Assembly: GCF_000970455.1 (NCBI RefSeq)
Contig: NZ_LAJG01000005.1
Span: forward strand, 1 to 64,000
Length of the DNA stretch: 64,000 bases
Direction of reading: 5' to 3'
From: Devosia soli
GTDB taxonomy: Bacteria > Pseudomonadota > Alphaproteobacteria > Rhizobiales > Devosiaceae
The translations under genes were made by a program, and so were the position numbers. Every line of letters starts with the position of its first letter. Position 1 is the stretch's first letter. The notes beneath the pieces were generated by a model. It did no database searches and was not told the origin of the DNA. It worked only from the letters and a program-made list of their open reading frames with translations. Positions 54,078 to 62,459 of this stretch are shown here, piece after piece.

Positions 54078-54085
54078 AGTTCAGG

Positions 54086-54952
54086 ATGGCTCAGGCTGTC
54101 ACATCATTTTTCCCGCGCGCCCGCAATGGGCAAACCTTCGAAGCAGCAGCGGCGAGCTATATTCGCCATGGCGGCTCTAATCGATTCCTCGACCGCGTGA
54201 TGCCGCACCTCGGCAGCATTCCCGTCGACGAGATTGTGCCATTCGACATCAAGAGCTTGGCGCAAACATTGCTGCCCGACCAAGGAGGAGCGACACGCAA
54301 TCGCCAGGTCATCACTCCGATCCGCGCCGTCCTTCTGCACGCCTATGAGCGCGGCTGGTGCGCGCCCATTCGCCTGCGACGCTTCAAAGAGGACCCGCCG
54401 GCAAAGAAAAGCCCTGCCTCGCCGATCTGGCTGCATCTGTTCGTGCGCCAGTGCGATCAAGACGGCGGGCTCGATCACCTTGCCGCCCTGGTCATGTTCA
54501 TGAGCCACACAGGCGCGCGAGTTACCGAATCCATCAATCTTCGCGTCGGCGATGTTGACCTAGCGGGTCGTCGCGCAATGTTGGTTCGGACGAAAACCGA
54601 CCGCCATTCAGAGCGCGCCCTCACCGATGCCCTGGCAAGGCGCATGGCACCGCTTCTACTGGGCAGAGACGGCGATGAGCGGGTTTTCCGCTATGTCTCC
54701 CGCTTCGGCGTTAATGACAGGATCGAGGCGGTGTGTCGCCGCGCAGGGATCGAATACAAGTCGTCCCATGCATGCGGCCGCCACTCGTTTGCCACGAACG
54801 CCATCGCCATGGGCGCAGACGTCAAGAGCACCATGGTCGCAGGCGGATGGAAAACGACGTCGATTTTTCTGAACACCTATGTGCACCGAAAGGACGCCGG
54901 CCGCCTGGTCGCCGATCGCTTCAATTCCTTTCAATATTCCACCGAGGTTTGA
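54086..54952 (+). CDS. Tyrosine recombinase (phage integrase)
   Basis: 288 residues. A core-binding domain spans about 15-105 and the catalytic domain follows with Arg145 in SHTGARVTESINLR, His228/Arg232 in SHACGRHSFAT, Trp255 in GGWKTTSIFLNTY (taking the place of the third-box His) and the nucleophile Tyr265. The AGGAG ribosome site is good. It catalyses site-specific integration and excision. It sits in the middle of the structural genes, on the opposite strand, 16 kb from the tRNA, which is unusual. Confidence 0.9.
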   Translation: MAQAVTSFFPRARNGQTFEAAAASYIRHGGSNRFLDRVMPHLGSIPVDEIVPFDIKSLAQTLLPDQGGATRNRQVITPIRAVLLHAYERGWCAPIRLRRFKEDPPAKKSPASPIWLHLFVRQCDQDGGLDHLAALVMFMSHTGARVTESINLRVGDVDLAGRRAMLVRTKTDRHSERALTDALARRMAPLLLGRDGDERVFRYVSRFGVNDRIEAVCRRAGIEYKSSHACGRHSFATNAIAMGADVKSTMVAGGWKTTSIFLNTYVHRKDAGRLVADRFNSFQYSTEV

Positions 54953-54959
54953 CGCTTAG

Positions 54960-55007
54960 GGTGTCGAGCGATGCTCGGCACCCCCTCCGTTGATGTGAGG
55001 GTGTGTG
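54960..55007. other. Hairpins between convergent integrase and esterase genes
   Basis: GTGTCGAGC-GAT-GCTCGGCAC forms a 9-bp stem with a 3-nt loop at 54961-54981, and a second CCTC/GAGG-type stem follows. There is no T-run on either strand, so termination would be weak or Rho-dependent. Confidence 0.4.
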
Positions 55008-55009
55008 GG

Positions 55010-56341
55010 TTAGGACGGGAACTCAGGGATCAGCGAAGTAGCACTCACACCCAGATTTGCGGCGAGCCATACTGTCGTCAACTGTGATGGATGGGTGAAG
55101 TCAACCGTTGAGGCACCACCAACCAGCGTGTCCAGATCGCTGCGCCATTTCCATGTGTCCACTGGATCACGCAGAACAGCATTGGCATCAATCACTGACG
55201 CGCAGCCCCACGTCGCCACAGCGCTGGTGCGCACCCGCGCGGCCCAGTCTACGATCATATCGGACTTGGCGTGCTTGGTTTGGACAGCCAGGGTGCTGGT
55301 AGAGTCTGCGATGGGAAACGGCGTTACCGCATGAACACGGATGCCGATGCCCTTGAGCTTGTTGACGAAGGCGCGGAACAGGACTTCGTATTGATCCACA
55401 GTGATCGTGCCGAAGTCATTCACCTCAAGCTGCACGATGGCATCGGTAAAGCCGAGGGACAACAAGGCGAAGCGTTGCGCTGCGTAGTTAGCCGCAAGAG
55501 CATTGGCGTTGTTTACACCCATCCACGTGCGCAGCTCGTCGCCCGGTATGGTAAAGGCGCTGAACGGTCGTTGCGATGCGATCCAACGCTCAATCCAACC
55601 GATATTCCCGTCATTGTCTCCAGTATCGCGACTGAGCAGCCCGCCACCTGAAACCTGACCGTAGGCAATGGAGTGGCCAATGATCGCCACGGACGAGCGC
55701 CGAATGCCGTCTGCTGTGCGGCCAAGAATTACAGCTGGGACAATACAAGCGCGGGCATTGCTGTCATTCGCCGGCCAGCCTGACTGCACCAGCGAAAGGT
55801 CGCTAGTGGATGCGTATAGGCGAGCGAACTCTTCGCCCCATGTCTTAGAGCGGGCGGTTTCTCGGCTCCCGGCCAAGGGGTTTGTTGTTGAACCTACAGC
55901 ATAGAACTGCAGGCCGATGGCCGTCCCGGCCGCGATATCAACTCCGATGGGATCGCATACGGAGAACTCGCCCGCAGGGATCGTCATGTTGAACTTGCCC
56001 TGCCGAGTAACGCGGCGGATGGCATTCACATCGTAAGCGTTGCCAGCAGCCGCGCCCCAGGCAGGGGCTAATCCGACATGGACACCGGAGAAGCCAGCAC
56101 TTTCCTGTTCGGCCAAAGCCCCATGCCCGCCCACATACACTGGAGCGATCTGGCTCGCGCCGTAGGGCAACACATGGCGACTGCGGCTCAAATAGGCCGG
56201 GAGAGCATCTGTGGTGATGTTCCGGTTGTAGTTGTAGCCAGCACGGCACCCAATCGGAAACATCGACTTGTCGGCGCTATCGCGTAGCGCACGCAGGGCG
56301 GCCAAATTGGCAGATGCACGGTTTGCGAGGTTATTTGCCAT
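55010..56341 (-). CDS. Tail-spike-like SGNH/GDSL esterase
   Basis: 443 residues. The first 220 are beta-rich and glycine-rich, like a particle-binding part. The SGNH fold begins with IIGHSIAYGQ (Ser235 in the nucleophile position), a LQLEVND-type segment in the middle (IVQLEVNDFG) and the Asp414-x-x-His417 pair in DFTHPSQ near the end. It would remove acyl groups from a surface glycan during adsorption. It follows the lyase-like gene at 5 bp. Confidence 0.65.
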   Translation of the reverse strand: MANNLANRASANLAALRALRDSADKSMFPIGCRAGYNYNRNITTDALPAYLSRSRHVLPYGASQIAPVYVGGHGALAEQESAGFSGVHVGLAPAWGAAAGNAYDVNAIRRVTRQGKFNMTIPAGEFSVCDPIGVDIAAGTAIGLQFYAVGSTTNPLAGSRETARSKTWGEEFARLYASTSDLSLVQSGWPANDSNARACIVPAVILGRTADGIRRSSVAIIGHSIAYGQVSGGGLLSRDTGDNDGNIGWIERWIASQRPFSAFTIPGDELRTWMGVNNANALAANYAAQRFALLSLGFTDAIVQLEVNDFGTITVDQYEVLFRAFVNKLKGIGIRVHAVTPFPIADSTSTLAVQTKHAKSDMIVDWAARVRTSAVATWGCASVIDANAVLRDPVDTWKWRSDLDTLVGGASTVDFTHPSQLTTVWLAANLGVSATSLIPEFPS

Positions 56342-56346
56342 GGCCC

Positions 56347-57843
56347 TTATGCCCTATATTCATAAGCTGTATCGCCAAAGGTGTAGGGCGAACCATTGAA
56401 GGTGAAGGTATTCGCATAGGAGTCGGGAACTGTGATTTCCGGGGTCCGATACCGAACAGCCAATGTTTCAGCCGCTGCCTTGCGGTAGATGCCGTATTTG
56501 AAATAGCTGGGGTTCTGATCGTTGTTCCCGATAGCGGTGGCCTGGTCATACTTGACGTCACCATCAAGTACGAACTTCAGGTACCCAGCCGAAGGGCCAT
56601 GCCGCAGGTCGATCGCGACATCATGGTAAACACCACGAGTAATTGGGGACGGAGAAGTCCAAGCCACGTTTATCGGCGCTGTGCCGTCTGATATGGCATT
56701 CGGGTCAGCAATAATGTTCAGTTCTAGTCGCTCATCGGGGCGCATATTGACCGCCAACCAGGGACGCTGGTGGCTTTCACCTGCATCTTCCGTCTGGTGT
56801 ATCTGGCCAAGGATAGCGAAGGCGCTCGTGAGCGGAGCGCCGGCCTCAACTAGGAACGACCAGCGCAACTGAACCAAGCTTCCGTCCACGGCGATAGGCG
56901 ACATCGAAGCAGGTATGGACAGTTCAGAACGTTCGTTGCCGTTGGTTACGTCTGCGCTCAGAGGCTGATCGCCCGAACGAACCTCAAACCGCTGTTCAGA
57001 GCGATTGTTTAGGTTTTGGAACGAGTAATCGTTGCCGCGCACGTAATGGCGCTCATATTGGCGCCAGCGCAGGTTCTCCAGATAGCGGCGTAGTTGGGCG
57101 GCCTTCCCGCCCGACAGCGGCTTAGTCACAAGAATGCAGAGTATCTTGCCGCGCCAAAATTCAGTTGGGGTTGATGCCGAACTCGCCCCAATGCGAGACC
57201 GTGTTGTTGCCGTTGCCGGGACCGCTGCACTTGGCGTGGACGCAATACCCTCAATCTCAGAATACATGTTCGCTCCGTCAAATATCGAGCGCACCACGTG
57301 ACAATCATTGAATTTGGTGTCGGTCTGGTAGTTCGTCAGTCCTGTGGTCCCGTTTCCGGCCAACGACTGGTAGCGATTAAGGCCCGATAGCTGGGCGCGG
57401 GCTAAACGCCTGGACGTAGACGACGCGTTACCATACATCATCAGGGTGCCGTTCACGGCGTCGGTCGTCGGCTTGTCCTGCTGCACAACTGCCCAGACTT
57501 CGCTTGGCGCCGAGCCAGATGGGAACGGCACCGACGACAGCAGAAGGCAATCGTCTACGCCGTCGAAATAGAGGCAGTCTAGCCCGTCAAAGCCGCCCGC
57601 CTTGAACGTTGGGCGGGATGCAGCCGTAGCTTGCGCCATGTCATAGCCGGCAATGACATCGCGGAAACTCGACACCGCGCCGCTGGAGGTTGTGATGGTC
57701 TCTGGGCGCCGCGCATCGAAGTAACCAACCAAATCTGTGCCCAGGCCTTTGACCGGCTCCCACCCCCCGCCCTTTGTTGGGGCGAGCGCTCCCAGCTTCA
57801 GCGTGCCGAGCTGGCGGATAGAGCCAAGGCCAAGCTGGCTCAT
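56347..57843 (-). CDS. Two-domain carbohydrate-binding spike: LamG-like plus polysaccharide-lyase-like
   Basis: 498 residues from the ATG at 57843 (ATGA overlap with the gene before). Residues about 30-240 look like a concanavalin/LamG jelly roll (GLDCLYFDGVDDCLLLSSVP, WAVVQQ, TEFWRGKILCILV). The C-terminal half shows the heparin-lyase-I-like pattern RSELSIP, YHDVAIDLRHG and PSYFKYGIYRKA. It may bind and cut a host polysaccharide. The catalytic residues are not certain from sequence. Confidence 0.6.
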   Translation of the reverse strand: MSQLGLGSIRQLGTLKLGALAPTKGGGWEPVKGLGTDLVGYFDARRPETITTSSGAVSSFRDVIAGYDMAQATAASRPTFKAGGFDGLDCLYFDGVDDCLLLSSVPFPSGSAPSEVWAVVQQDKPTTDAVNGTLMMYGNASSTSRRLARAQLSGLNRYQSLAGNGTTGLTNYQTDTKFNDCHVVRSIFDGANMYSEIEGIASTPSAAVPATATTRSRIGASSASTPTEFWRGKILCILVTKPLSGGKAAQLRRYLENLRWRQYERHYVRGNDYSFQNLNNRSEQRFEVRSGDQPLSADVTNGNERSELSIPASMSPIAVDGSLVQLRWSFLVEAGAPLTSAFAILGQIHQTEDAGESHQRPWLAVNMRPDERLELNIIADPNAISDGTAPINVAWTSPSPITRGVYHDVAIDLRHGPSAGYLKFVLDGDVKYDQATAIGNNDQNPSYFKYGIYRKAAAETLAVRYRTPEITVPDSYANTFTFNGSPYTFGDTAYEYRA

Positions 57844-58145
57844 GCCGTAACCCACGAAATAGTGGCCTTGCTCGGGATGAAGATGTCGATCGGCGTATCA
57901 GCCGCGAGATAGCCGCGAGGATTGGTATTGGCCGCCTTATTGACCGCATAGAAGCCCGCCTCGGACGAATGAAGGTGCGCCACGAGCGTTCCGTTCACAG
58001 CATTGCCGCCGGGGCCGGGTTCAGTCTGCTGGCCATTCGTGATGGTCTGCGACTGGACAGGCTCGCCCTTGAGCGCACTGGTCACGCGTTCATCGCCAGG
58101 ACCAACGGCGTAACTGAATTCAACATGGAGACCGGAAAGGGCCAT
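57840..58145 (-). CDS. Small phage protein between terL and spike genes
   Basis: 101 residues, MALSGLHVEFSYAVGPGDER onward, beta-rich with a hydrophilic middle. It lies 15 bp after terL, where a portal gene would normally be found, but it is far too short for a portal. It overlaps the spike gene (ATGA), so it may be a spike-attachment or assembly protein. No family recognised. Confidence 0.5.
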   Translation of the reverse strand: MALSGLHVEFSYAVGPGDERVTSALKGEPVQSQTITNGQQTEPGPGGNAVNGTLVAHLHSSEAGFYAVNKAANTNPRGYLAADTPIDIFIPSKATISWVTA

Positions 58146-58160
58146 CTGGATTTCCTTCTG

Positions 58161-59735
58161 CTACGCCCTGCGGCGTGACTTCATACTGGCATGCCCAAGA
58201 TTGACCTTGGGACCACCGTTGCGACTGCGGCTGCTTGCCGTTCGAATGCGGGCGCTCACAGAGCTCTCGCCGTATGACCAGGCATTGATCACGGCGTCGC
58301 CCTTGTCCGGCGATCGACCGAGGCGTTTCTTGATGTCGGTCTTTTCCTCGATGAGGATGCCCCGCGGCGTGAGCTTCCATGTCACGGCCGCAAGATCTGC
58401 AGCCAATTCAGGATCTGGTGGCAAGGCAACCGGCTCGCCCAAATTAGGCTCCAGTGCCTCGCGAAACTTCCAGTGAACCTCTGCCCGCTTGTTGGCGAAC
58501 TTGAGCTTGCCGTCTCGCGTCCGCTTGCTCGATTTCTCAGCGCCATTGTGCGCGTGAAGCGTCAGGCCTTGGACGTTGTTCTTCAGGTGCGAATAGACGC
58601 CGGATCCATAGCCGCCGCCCATATCGATGACGATCTCTGCACCGTCTCGCATTGTGGCGACAACCTTGGCAGCAAGATCGAGCGGATCGACCTTGCCCTT
58701 CAGCGTCTCCGACTTAACCTCGTCGTACCAGTGGCCATACCGAGCGGCCAATGTGTTCGCATCGCCGCCGCCAAGCGCCACGTCATTGGAGAGCACCGAC
58801 ATGCCGACGCCTTCTGGCCGAGTTGGAGTCCATCGCGCCTGCGCGGCCTTGATCCATTCGGTTGGAAAGGCCTGAAACTCGTTGTCCTTGACCTCGGCAT
58901 CGAAGCGCCCGTCGCGAAGACGGATGCGAAGCTCTTCCGGCATGGCCTCGAGCACCGAAGCATAGCCCGTTGCCATCAGGTCCGGATTGTCTTCCAGCTT
59001 GGCCGGAATAAACGTCCGCGATCGCGGCTGCACCATGCGGCCATTGACTTCGACTTGATCTGGCCCTTCACACTCGACATCTTCGCCGTTGATCGTCGTG
59101 AACCAGCGAAGCTCGCCGGGCTTTGCCGGGTTCGGATGCTTTGGATCGAGCCAAGGCGCCCAATACTTGACCACCCAATAGCCTTCCGGCGTAACCGGCG
59201 GGTTGCCGGTTGCGATAACCCGGCTGCGCTGCCCCGGCGTTGTTGAGCGGTTCCAACCGATCAGGAAGCGGTACATCGCCTCGCTGAAGTGGGTGATCTC
59301 GTCAAAGCCCTTCAGCGCATGTGGGCGACCCTGATACTTCTCGACGTCGCTCTCGTGCGGGACTGAGCCGAACTCAAGGATGTTGCCGTTCGGCAGGCGC
59401 CAGAGCTTGTCCTGCGAGTTATATCCCTGCCGGCCACCGATCAGCCCGGCAACCTCGTCCTCAAGCCCCTTGATCTGCGGATACTCGCGGCGGAAAATGA
59501 TCGAGCGATCGAAGTCATCGACCGCAGTGCCGCAGAGAAGCGCCGACTTGCCGCCGCCCGCCGAGCCACCGAAGAACGTTTCATCCGCCAGGCTTTGCAG
59601 GCAGTCCGTTTGCGGGCCGGGATTTGGGATGAAGTAGCGGCCCTTTGTAGCCTCTATCGCATCCTTCTTGATTTGCTCCTGTGTTTCCTTTGGCAGCGCT
59701 TCGAAGCGGGCCAGGATGTCGTCAAGCAGACCCAT
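58161..59735 (-). CDS. Terminase large subunit
   Basis: 524 residues. The ATPase has Walker A GGSAGGGKS at residues 56-64 and Walker B with FDEITHF (144-150, Asp145/Glu146). The C-terminal nuclease domain shows DGAEIVIDMGGGYGSGVYSH and the closing DKGDAVINAW. It packages DNA into heads, working with terS and a portal. The portal is not found in the window. Its start overlaps the terS stop by one base (TAATG). Confidence 0.93.
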   Translation of the reverse strand: MGLLDDILARFEALPKETQEQIKKDAIEATKGRYFIPNPGPQTDCLQSLADETFFGGSAGGGKSALLCGTAVDDFDRSIIFRREYPQIKGLEDEVAGLIGGRQGYNSQDKLWRLPNGNILEFGSVPHESDVEKYQGRPHALKGFDEITHFSEAMYRFLIGWNRSTTPGQRSRVIATGNPPVTPEGYWVVKYWAPWLDPKHPNPAKPGELRWFTTINGEDVECEGPDQVEVNGRMVQPRSRTFIPAKLEDNPDLMATGYASVLEAMPEELRIRLRDGRFDAEVKDNEFQAFPTEWIKAAQARWTPTRPEGVGMSVLSNDVALGGGDANTLAARYGHWYDEVKSETLKGKVDPLDLAAKVVATMRDGAEIVIDMGGGYGSGVYSHLKNNVQGLTLHAHNGAEKSSKRTRDGKLKFANKRAEVHWKFREALEPNLGEPVALPPDPELAADLAAVTWKLTPRGILIEEKTDIKKRLGRSPDKGDAVINAWSYGESSVSARIRTASSRSRNGGPKVNLGHASMKSRRRA

Positions 59736-60217
59736 TATTTCCCGCCGGACAGGGCGAAGGCAATCTTTCGAGCCAAGTCATAGCTACCCAGATCTTCTAT
59801 CTGCACCGGGCCTTCACCATCCGCGCCGGTCAGTTGCGTCTTCTCGCCATACTTCTTCGGCGCCAGCTTGCCGGCCATCCACTTCCGCGCCTCGACGCGA
59901 AGCTGCGAGCGGCGCAATGCTTCACCATTCTCGCGCCAGCCAATATTCTCGCCGTCGCTGTTGGTGCGCTCTATCCAATCGTTCGAGCCATCGTCGGCAA
60001 TTTCGAGGATGTCATCGAAGATCGCATCCGCCTGCGCCGTTCGAGCGCGCGCGTATTGGTCCGAAAAGCCAGCGCTCTCACCCAACCATTTGAACACCGA
60101 CGATCGCGCTGGCATGCCGTCTTCGGAACAAATCGTGCGCAGACTCTCGCCATCTGCCAGGCGTTCACAGATCTTGTCGGCAAGCTCTTGCGTGAAGATC
60201 GTTGGACGACCAGTCAT
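59735..60217 (-). CDS. Terminase small subunit
   Basis: 160 residues. The N-terminal helix-turn-helix (LADGESLRTICSEDGMPARS, then SVFKWLGESAGFSDQYARAR) is the DNA-recognition part, and WMAGKLAPKKYGEKTQL is typical of this terminase family. It should recognise the packaging site and load terL. Confidence 0.85.
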   Translation of the reverse strand: MTGRPTIFTQELADKICERLADGESLRTICSEDGMPARSSVFKWLGESAGFSDQYARARTAQADAIFDDILEIADDGSNDWIERTNSDGENIGWRENGEALRRSQLRVEARKWMAGKLAPKKYGEKTQLTGADGEGPVQIEDLGSYDLARKIAFALSGGK

Positions 60218-60489
60218 CAGTACTGCCCATCACAGAGAACAATCGCAACTGGCTCGCCCTGCCCTATTTCCTTGAGGGTGTAAGGCTCATTGGGGTTGAG
60301 GCCGTGGGCGCGAAGCTCCGCATCCAGAAGACCGCGCGCTTGCTCTTCGGAGAGGGCGACGACAACCGATGCGCAACCTACAGGCCAATGGCTCGCATGA
60401 TCAGTCGAGACAAAGACCCTCTTTCCATCTGGCAGAATGCCCGGCGCTGGCGGCGGGGTATAGAACGGCTGGCGCTTCTCATCGGTCAT
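60217..60489 (-). CDS. Small phage hypothetical protein
   Basis: 90 residues with a Pro-rich start and an alpha/beta C-terminal part (ALSEEQARGLLDAELRAHGL). It overlaps terS by one base and the upstream gene by 11 bp, so translation is coupled. No function is apparent. Confidence 0.55.
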   Translation of the reverse strand: MTDEKRQPFYTPPPAPGILPDGKRVFVSTDHASHWPVGCASVVVALSEEQARGLLDAELRAHGLNPNEPYTLKEIGQGEPVAIVLCDGQY

Positions 60490-61222
60490 AGACGTACCCC
60501 AGAGCGTAGAGCATGAGATTGCCAGAAAGGACGGCGCCGAGAATGTTGCCCAGAAGGCCGGCGCTGGTGAGGATCAATGTGAGTTGCTGCGTATCGGTCA
60601 GCATCACATCGCCAATGGGACAGGCGTTCGGGCCCGCCATGATCTGAAAGTTCGATGCGCTTGGCGCGGGCATGCCGGGCCGGGAAATGAAGGCAATTCG
60701 GTTGGAGAGATTGGCAACCTGGATGATTGCCTGCTTTGCCGTCACCGGAATGATTGGATTGAGCGATACCGTTTGAACCGTTGCGGCGGTCAAGGCGCTG
60801 AGAAGCGTATTGGGCGCGCTGCCGGCAATGCTCGTGGCGTCGAATAGAATGCGGTTGCCGACATCGCCTGTGACGATATGGCGGAATGGTCGGATCTTCC
60901 CGTCTGTCCCGACATACATTGAACCCAGATAGCGCCGGCTGGCGTCGCCCGTCTTGGTTCTTGCCGTGCCTTGGTAGGGTGTGTCGGGCGCAGTGGTGAC
61001 AACCTCGAGCCCGAGATCGCCATTGGCCTTCTGATACCCGTAGGCATGATACCAGGTGCTCACCGTTGGATTGGAGAGCGCGACGGTTTCCGTGCCGTCG
61101 CTGATCAGCCGGCCCGTGTTGGGCACATAGCAGACGCCGGGTCCAACTGAGACCGTGAGGCCATCGAGCGCAACAGCAAGCTGCAGCCGGCGAATGATGC
61201 TATTGCCAGGGTTTTGCGCCAT
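60479..61222 (-). CDS. Phage structural protein, possibly tail-fibre related
   Basis: 247 residues, beta-rich with many Thr/Ser/Gly (LTVSVGPGVCYVPNTGRLIS, RRYLGSMYVGTDGKIRPFRH), the usual look of virion-surface proteins. It directly follows a collar-type fibre protein (2-bp gap). Hydrophobic residues near the C-terminus may form a trimer core. Function inferred only from neighbourhood. Confidence 0.5.
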   Translation of the reverse strand: MAQNPGNSIIRRLQLAVALDGLTVSVGPGVCYVPNTGRLISDGTETVALSNPTVSTWYHAYGYQKANGDLGLEVVTTAPDTPYQGTARTKTGDASRRYLGSMYVGTDGKIRPFRHIVTGDVGNRILFDATSIAGSAPNTLLSALTAATVQTVSLNPIIPVTAKQAIIQVANLSNRIAFISRPGMPAPSASNFQIMAGPNACPIGDVMLTDTQQLTLILTSAGLLGNILGAVLSGNLMLYALGYVYDR

Positions 61223-61224
61223 GG

Positions 61225-61737
61225 CTAGTTCGCTATGCTTCGGTCAGAGATGCGGCGCCAGTTGGTTCCGTCGCTGAAACAGAACTCCGCGCCGCCATTG
61301 AGATCGCTGACATAGATAAACGATCGGGCATAGGTTGAGACACTTGGCAATGCCGCCTTGAGATAGGTCGGCATGACCAAAGGCCCCGTCATCGTATCGC
61401 CGGCCTTGGCGACCTTCGCTGCCGCGACGTCGGACAACCCCTGCAATGCAGAGGAAAGCCCGGTGATGTCATTGATCGAATGCCCATGAACCAGCGCCGC
61501 CTTCATTGCGAGGGCAGCGGTAATGGTTTGGTTCAATGCCGAGATGGCCGATGCAATTGCCGCGGCCTGCGCTGTGCTGACCGGCTTATTCTGATCGCTG
61601 GTGTTGTTGACATTGCCGAGACCGACATCGGCTGGCGTCAGACTTTCCATGCTTCGGCGCTGGCGGCGTTCCGCAAGCGAAACTTCAAGCGCCGTATTCA
61701 ATCGATCGACGCGGCTTACTGATTGGCTATTGGCCAT
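61225..61737 (-). CDS. Tail-fibre/collar-like protein
   Basis: 170 residues. LTPADVGLGNVNNTSDQNKP followed by VSTAQAAAIA is the repeat typical of T4-type long-fibre and many phage fibre proteins. GDTMTGPLVMP follows, and the C-terminal end (YVSDLNGGAEFCFSDGTNWR) looks like a small beta-domain. It lies before terS, an unusual place for a fibre protein. Confidence 0.7.
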   Translation of the reverse strand: MANSQSVSRVDRLNTALEVSLAERRQRRSMESLTPADVGLGNVNNTSDQNKPVSTAQAAAIASAISALNQTITAALAMKAALVHGHSINDITGLSSALQGLSDVAAAKVAKAGDTMTGPLVMPTYLKAALPSVSTYARSFIYVSDLNGGAEFCFSDGTNWRRISDRSIAN

Positions 61738-61808
61738 TCAAGCCTCCGATCTATTACCCGGCTTTCCACCAGGATCGGCGTGAGAGAACCGCGCGCTACG
61801 GAAAGGGG

Positions 61809-62021
61809 TTAGGCTGAGGCCTCTGAAGCGACAGCCTGGGCAAGGTTAGCCCAATCATCTGGTGGCAGAACGATTTCCTCGGTGCCACTGGTGCCGTTCG
61901 GCCAAATCGCGCCGCGCACGACCACACGCACCGCGCCATCTGGCATACGGGAAATGTTGATGTAAGGCGGCGCATCTGCACCAGGCAGAGTGAACGCGTG
62001 AATGAGCTTGTTCTCTGGCAT
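61809..62021 (-). CDS. Small phage hypothetical protein
   Basis: The ATG at 62021 with GGAGAG four bases upstream gives 70 residues, MPENKLIHAFTLPGADAPPY onward. A long beta segment (INISRMPDGAVRVVVRG) is followed by a WANLAQAVA helix. It is the first gene after a terminator and a gene-poor stretch. Function unknown. Confidence 0.55.
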   Translation of the reverse strand: MPENKLIHAFTLPGADAPPYINISRMPDGAVRVVVRGAIWPNGTSGTEEIVLPPDDWANLAQAVASEASA

Positions 62022-62055
62022 TCTACTCTCCGATGAAAGGGTACGAGCGGGCGAT

Positions 62056-62349
62056 CTATGGTGCAATGAAGCGATGAGGGTGTGTATCGCCGCGCTCGAT
62101 GGGAATGTCAGCCGGCCCCCATACGATGAACCTTTGGATATCCGCCGCCAATTCGAGGCAATGCGGAGCTGACTTGGAGCGATAAACGCTCGATGGGGAT
62201 TGAGGCGCGAGCTAACCGAGCAGAGGATCAAACGCCACCGGGCTTGTCTTAATCCGCACCCTCGCGCAGTACGGAAGCATTCGCAGTAACCTGACCCGCA
62301 CACCGCCTGCGACTGCAGGAATGCGGCAAGAGTTTCGAGGCGACTGCAT
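62056..62349 (-). pseudogene. Reading frame split by an in-frame TAG
   Basis: From the ATG at 62349 a 45-codon frame (starting MQSPRNSCRIPAVAGG) ends with TAG at 62214-62212. The same frame then stays open for 51 codons, including ELAADIQRFIVWGPADIPIE, to TAG at 62058-62056. The second part looks like real protein sequence but has no good start. It may be an amber-mutated gene, or one read through with a suppressor. No strong ribosome site precedes the ATG. The rest of 62022-62459 holds only the terminator. Confidence 0.35.
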
Positions 62350-62374
62350 CTCAGCAGCACCGGAACGCCTCTGA

Positions 62375-62402
62375 ATCAAAAAGGGCCGCCGAAGCGAGCC
62401 CT
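62375..62402 (-). terminator. Intrinsic terminator with UUCG loop
   Basis: On the minus strand AGGGC-T-CGC-TTCG-GCG-GCCCT is followed by TTTTTG. It lies about 57 bp after the DUF6456-like gene and probably separates early from late transcription. Confidence 0.75.
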
Positions 62403-62459
62403 AAAATCCAGCGCGATATGCGCTAGCATATCGACTTGTGCCTGATCCGTGCCCCGCCG

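Noticed and set aside
53788-54180. Plus-strand frame overlapping the integrase start (Arg/Pro-rich product)
   Set aside because: It spans the terminator and the tRNA-like segment, overlaps two better supported genes and has unnatural composition.
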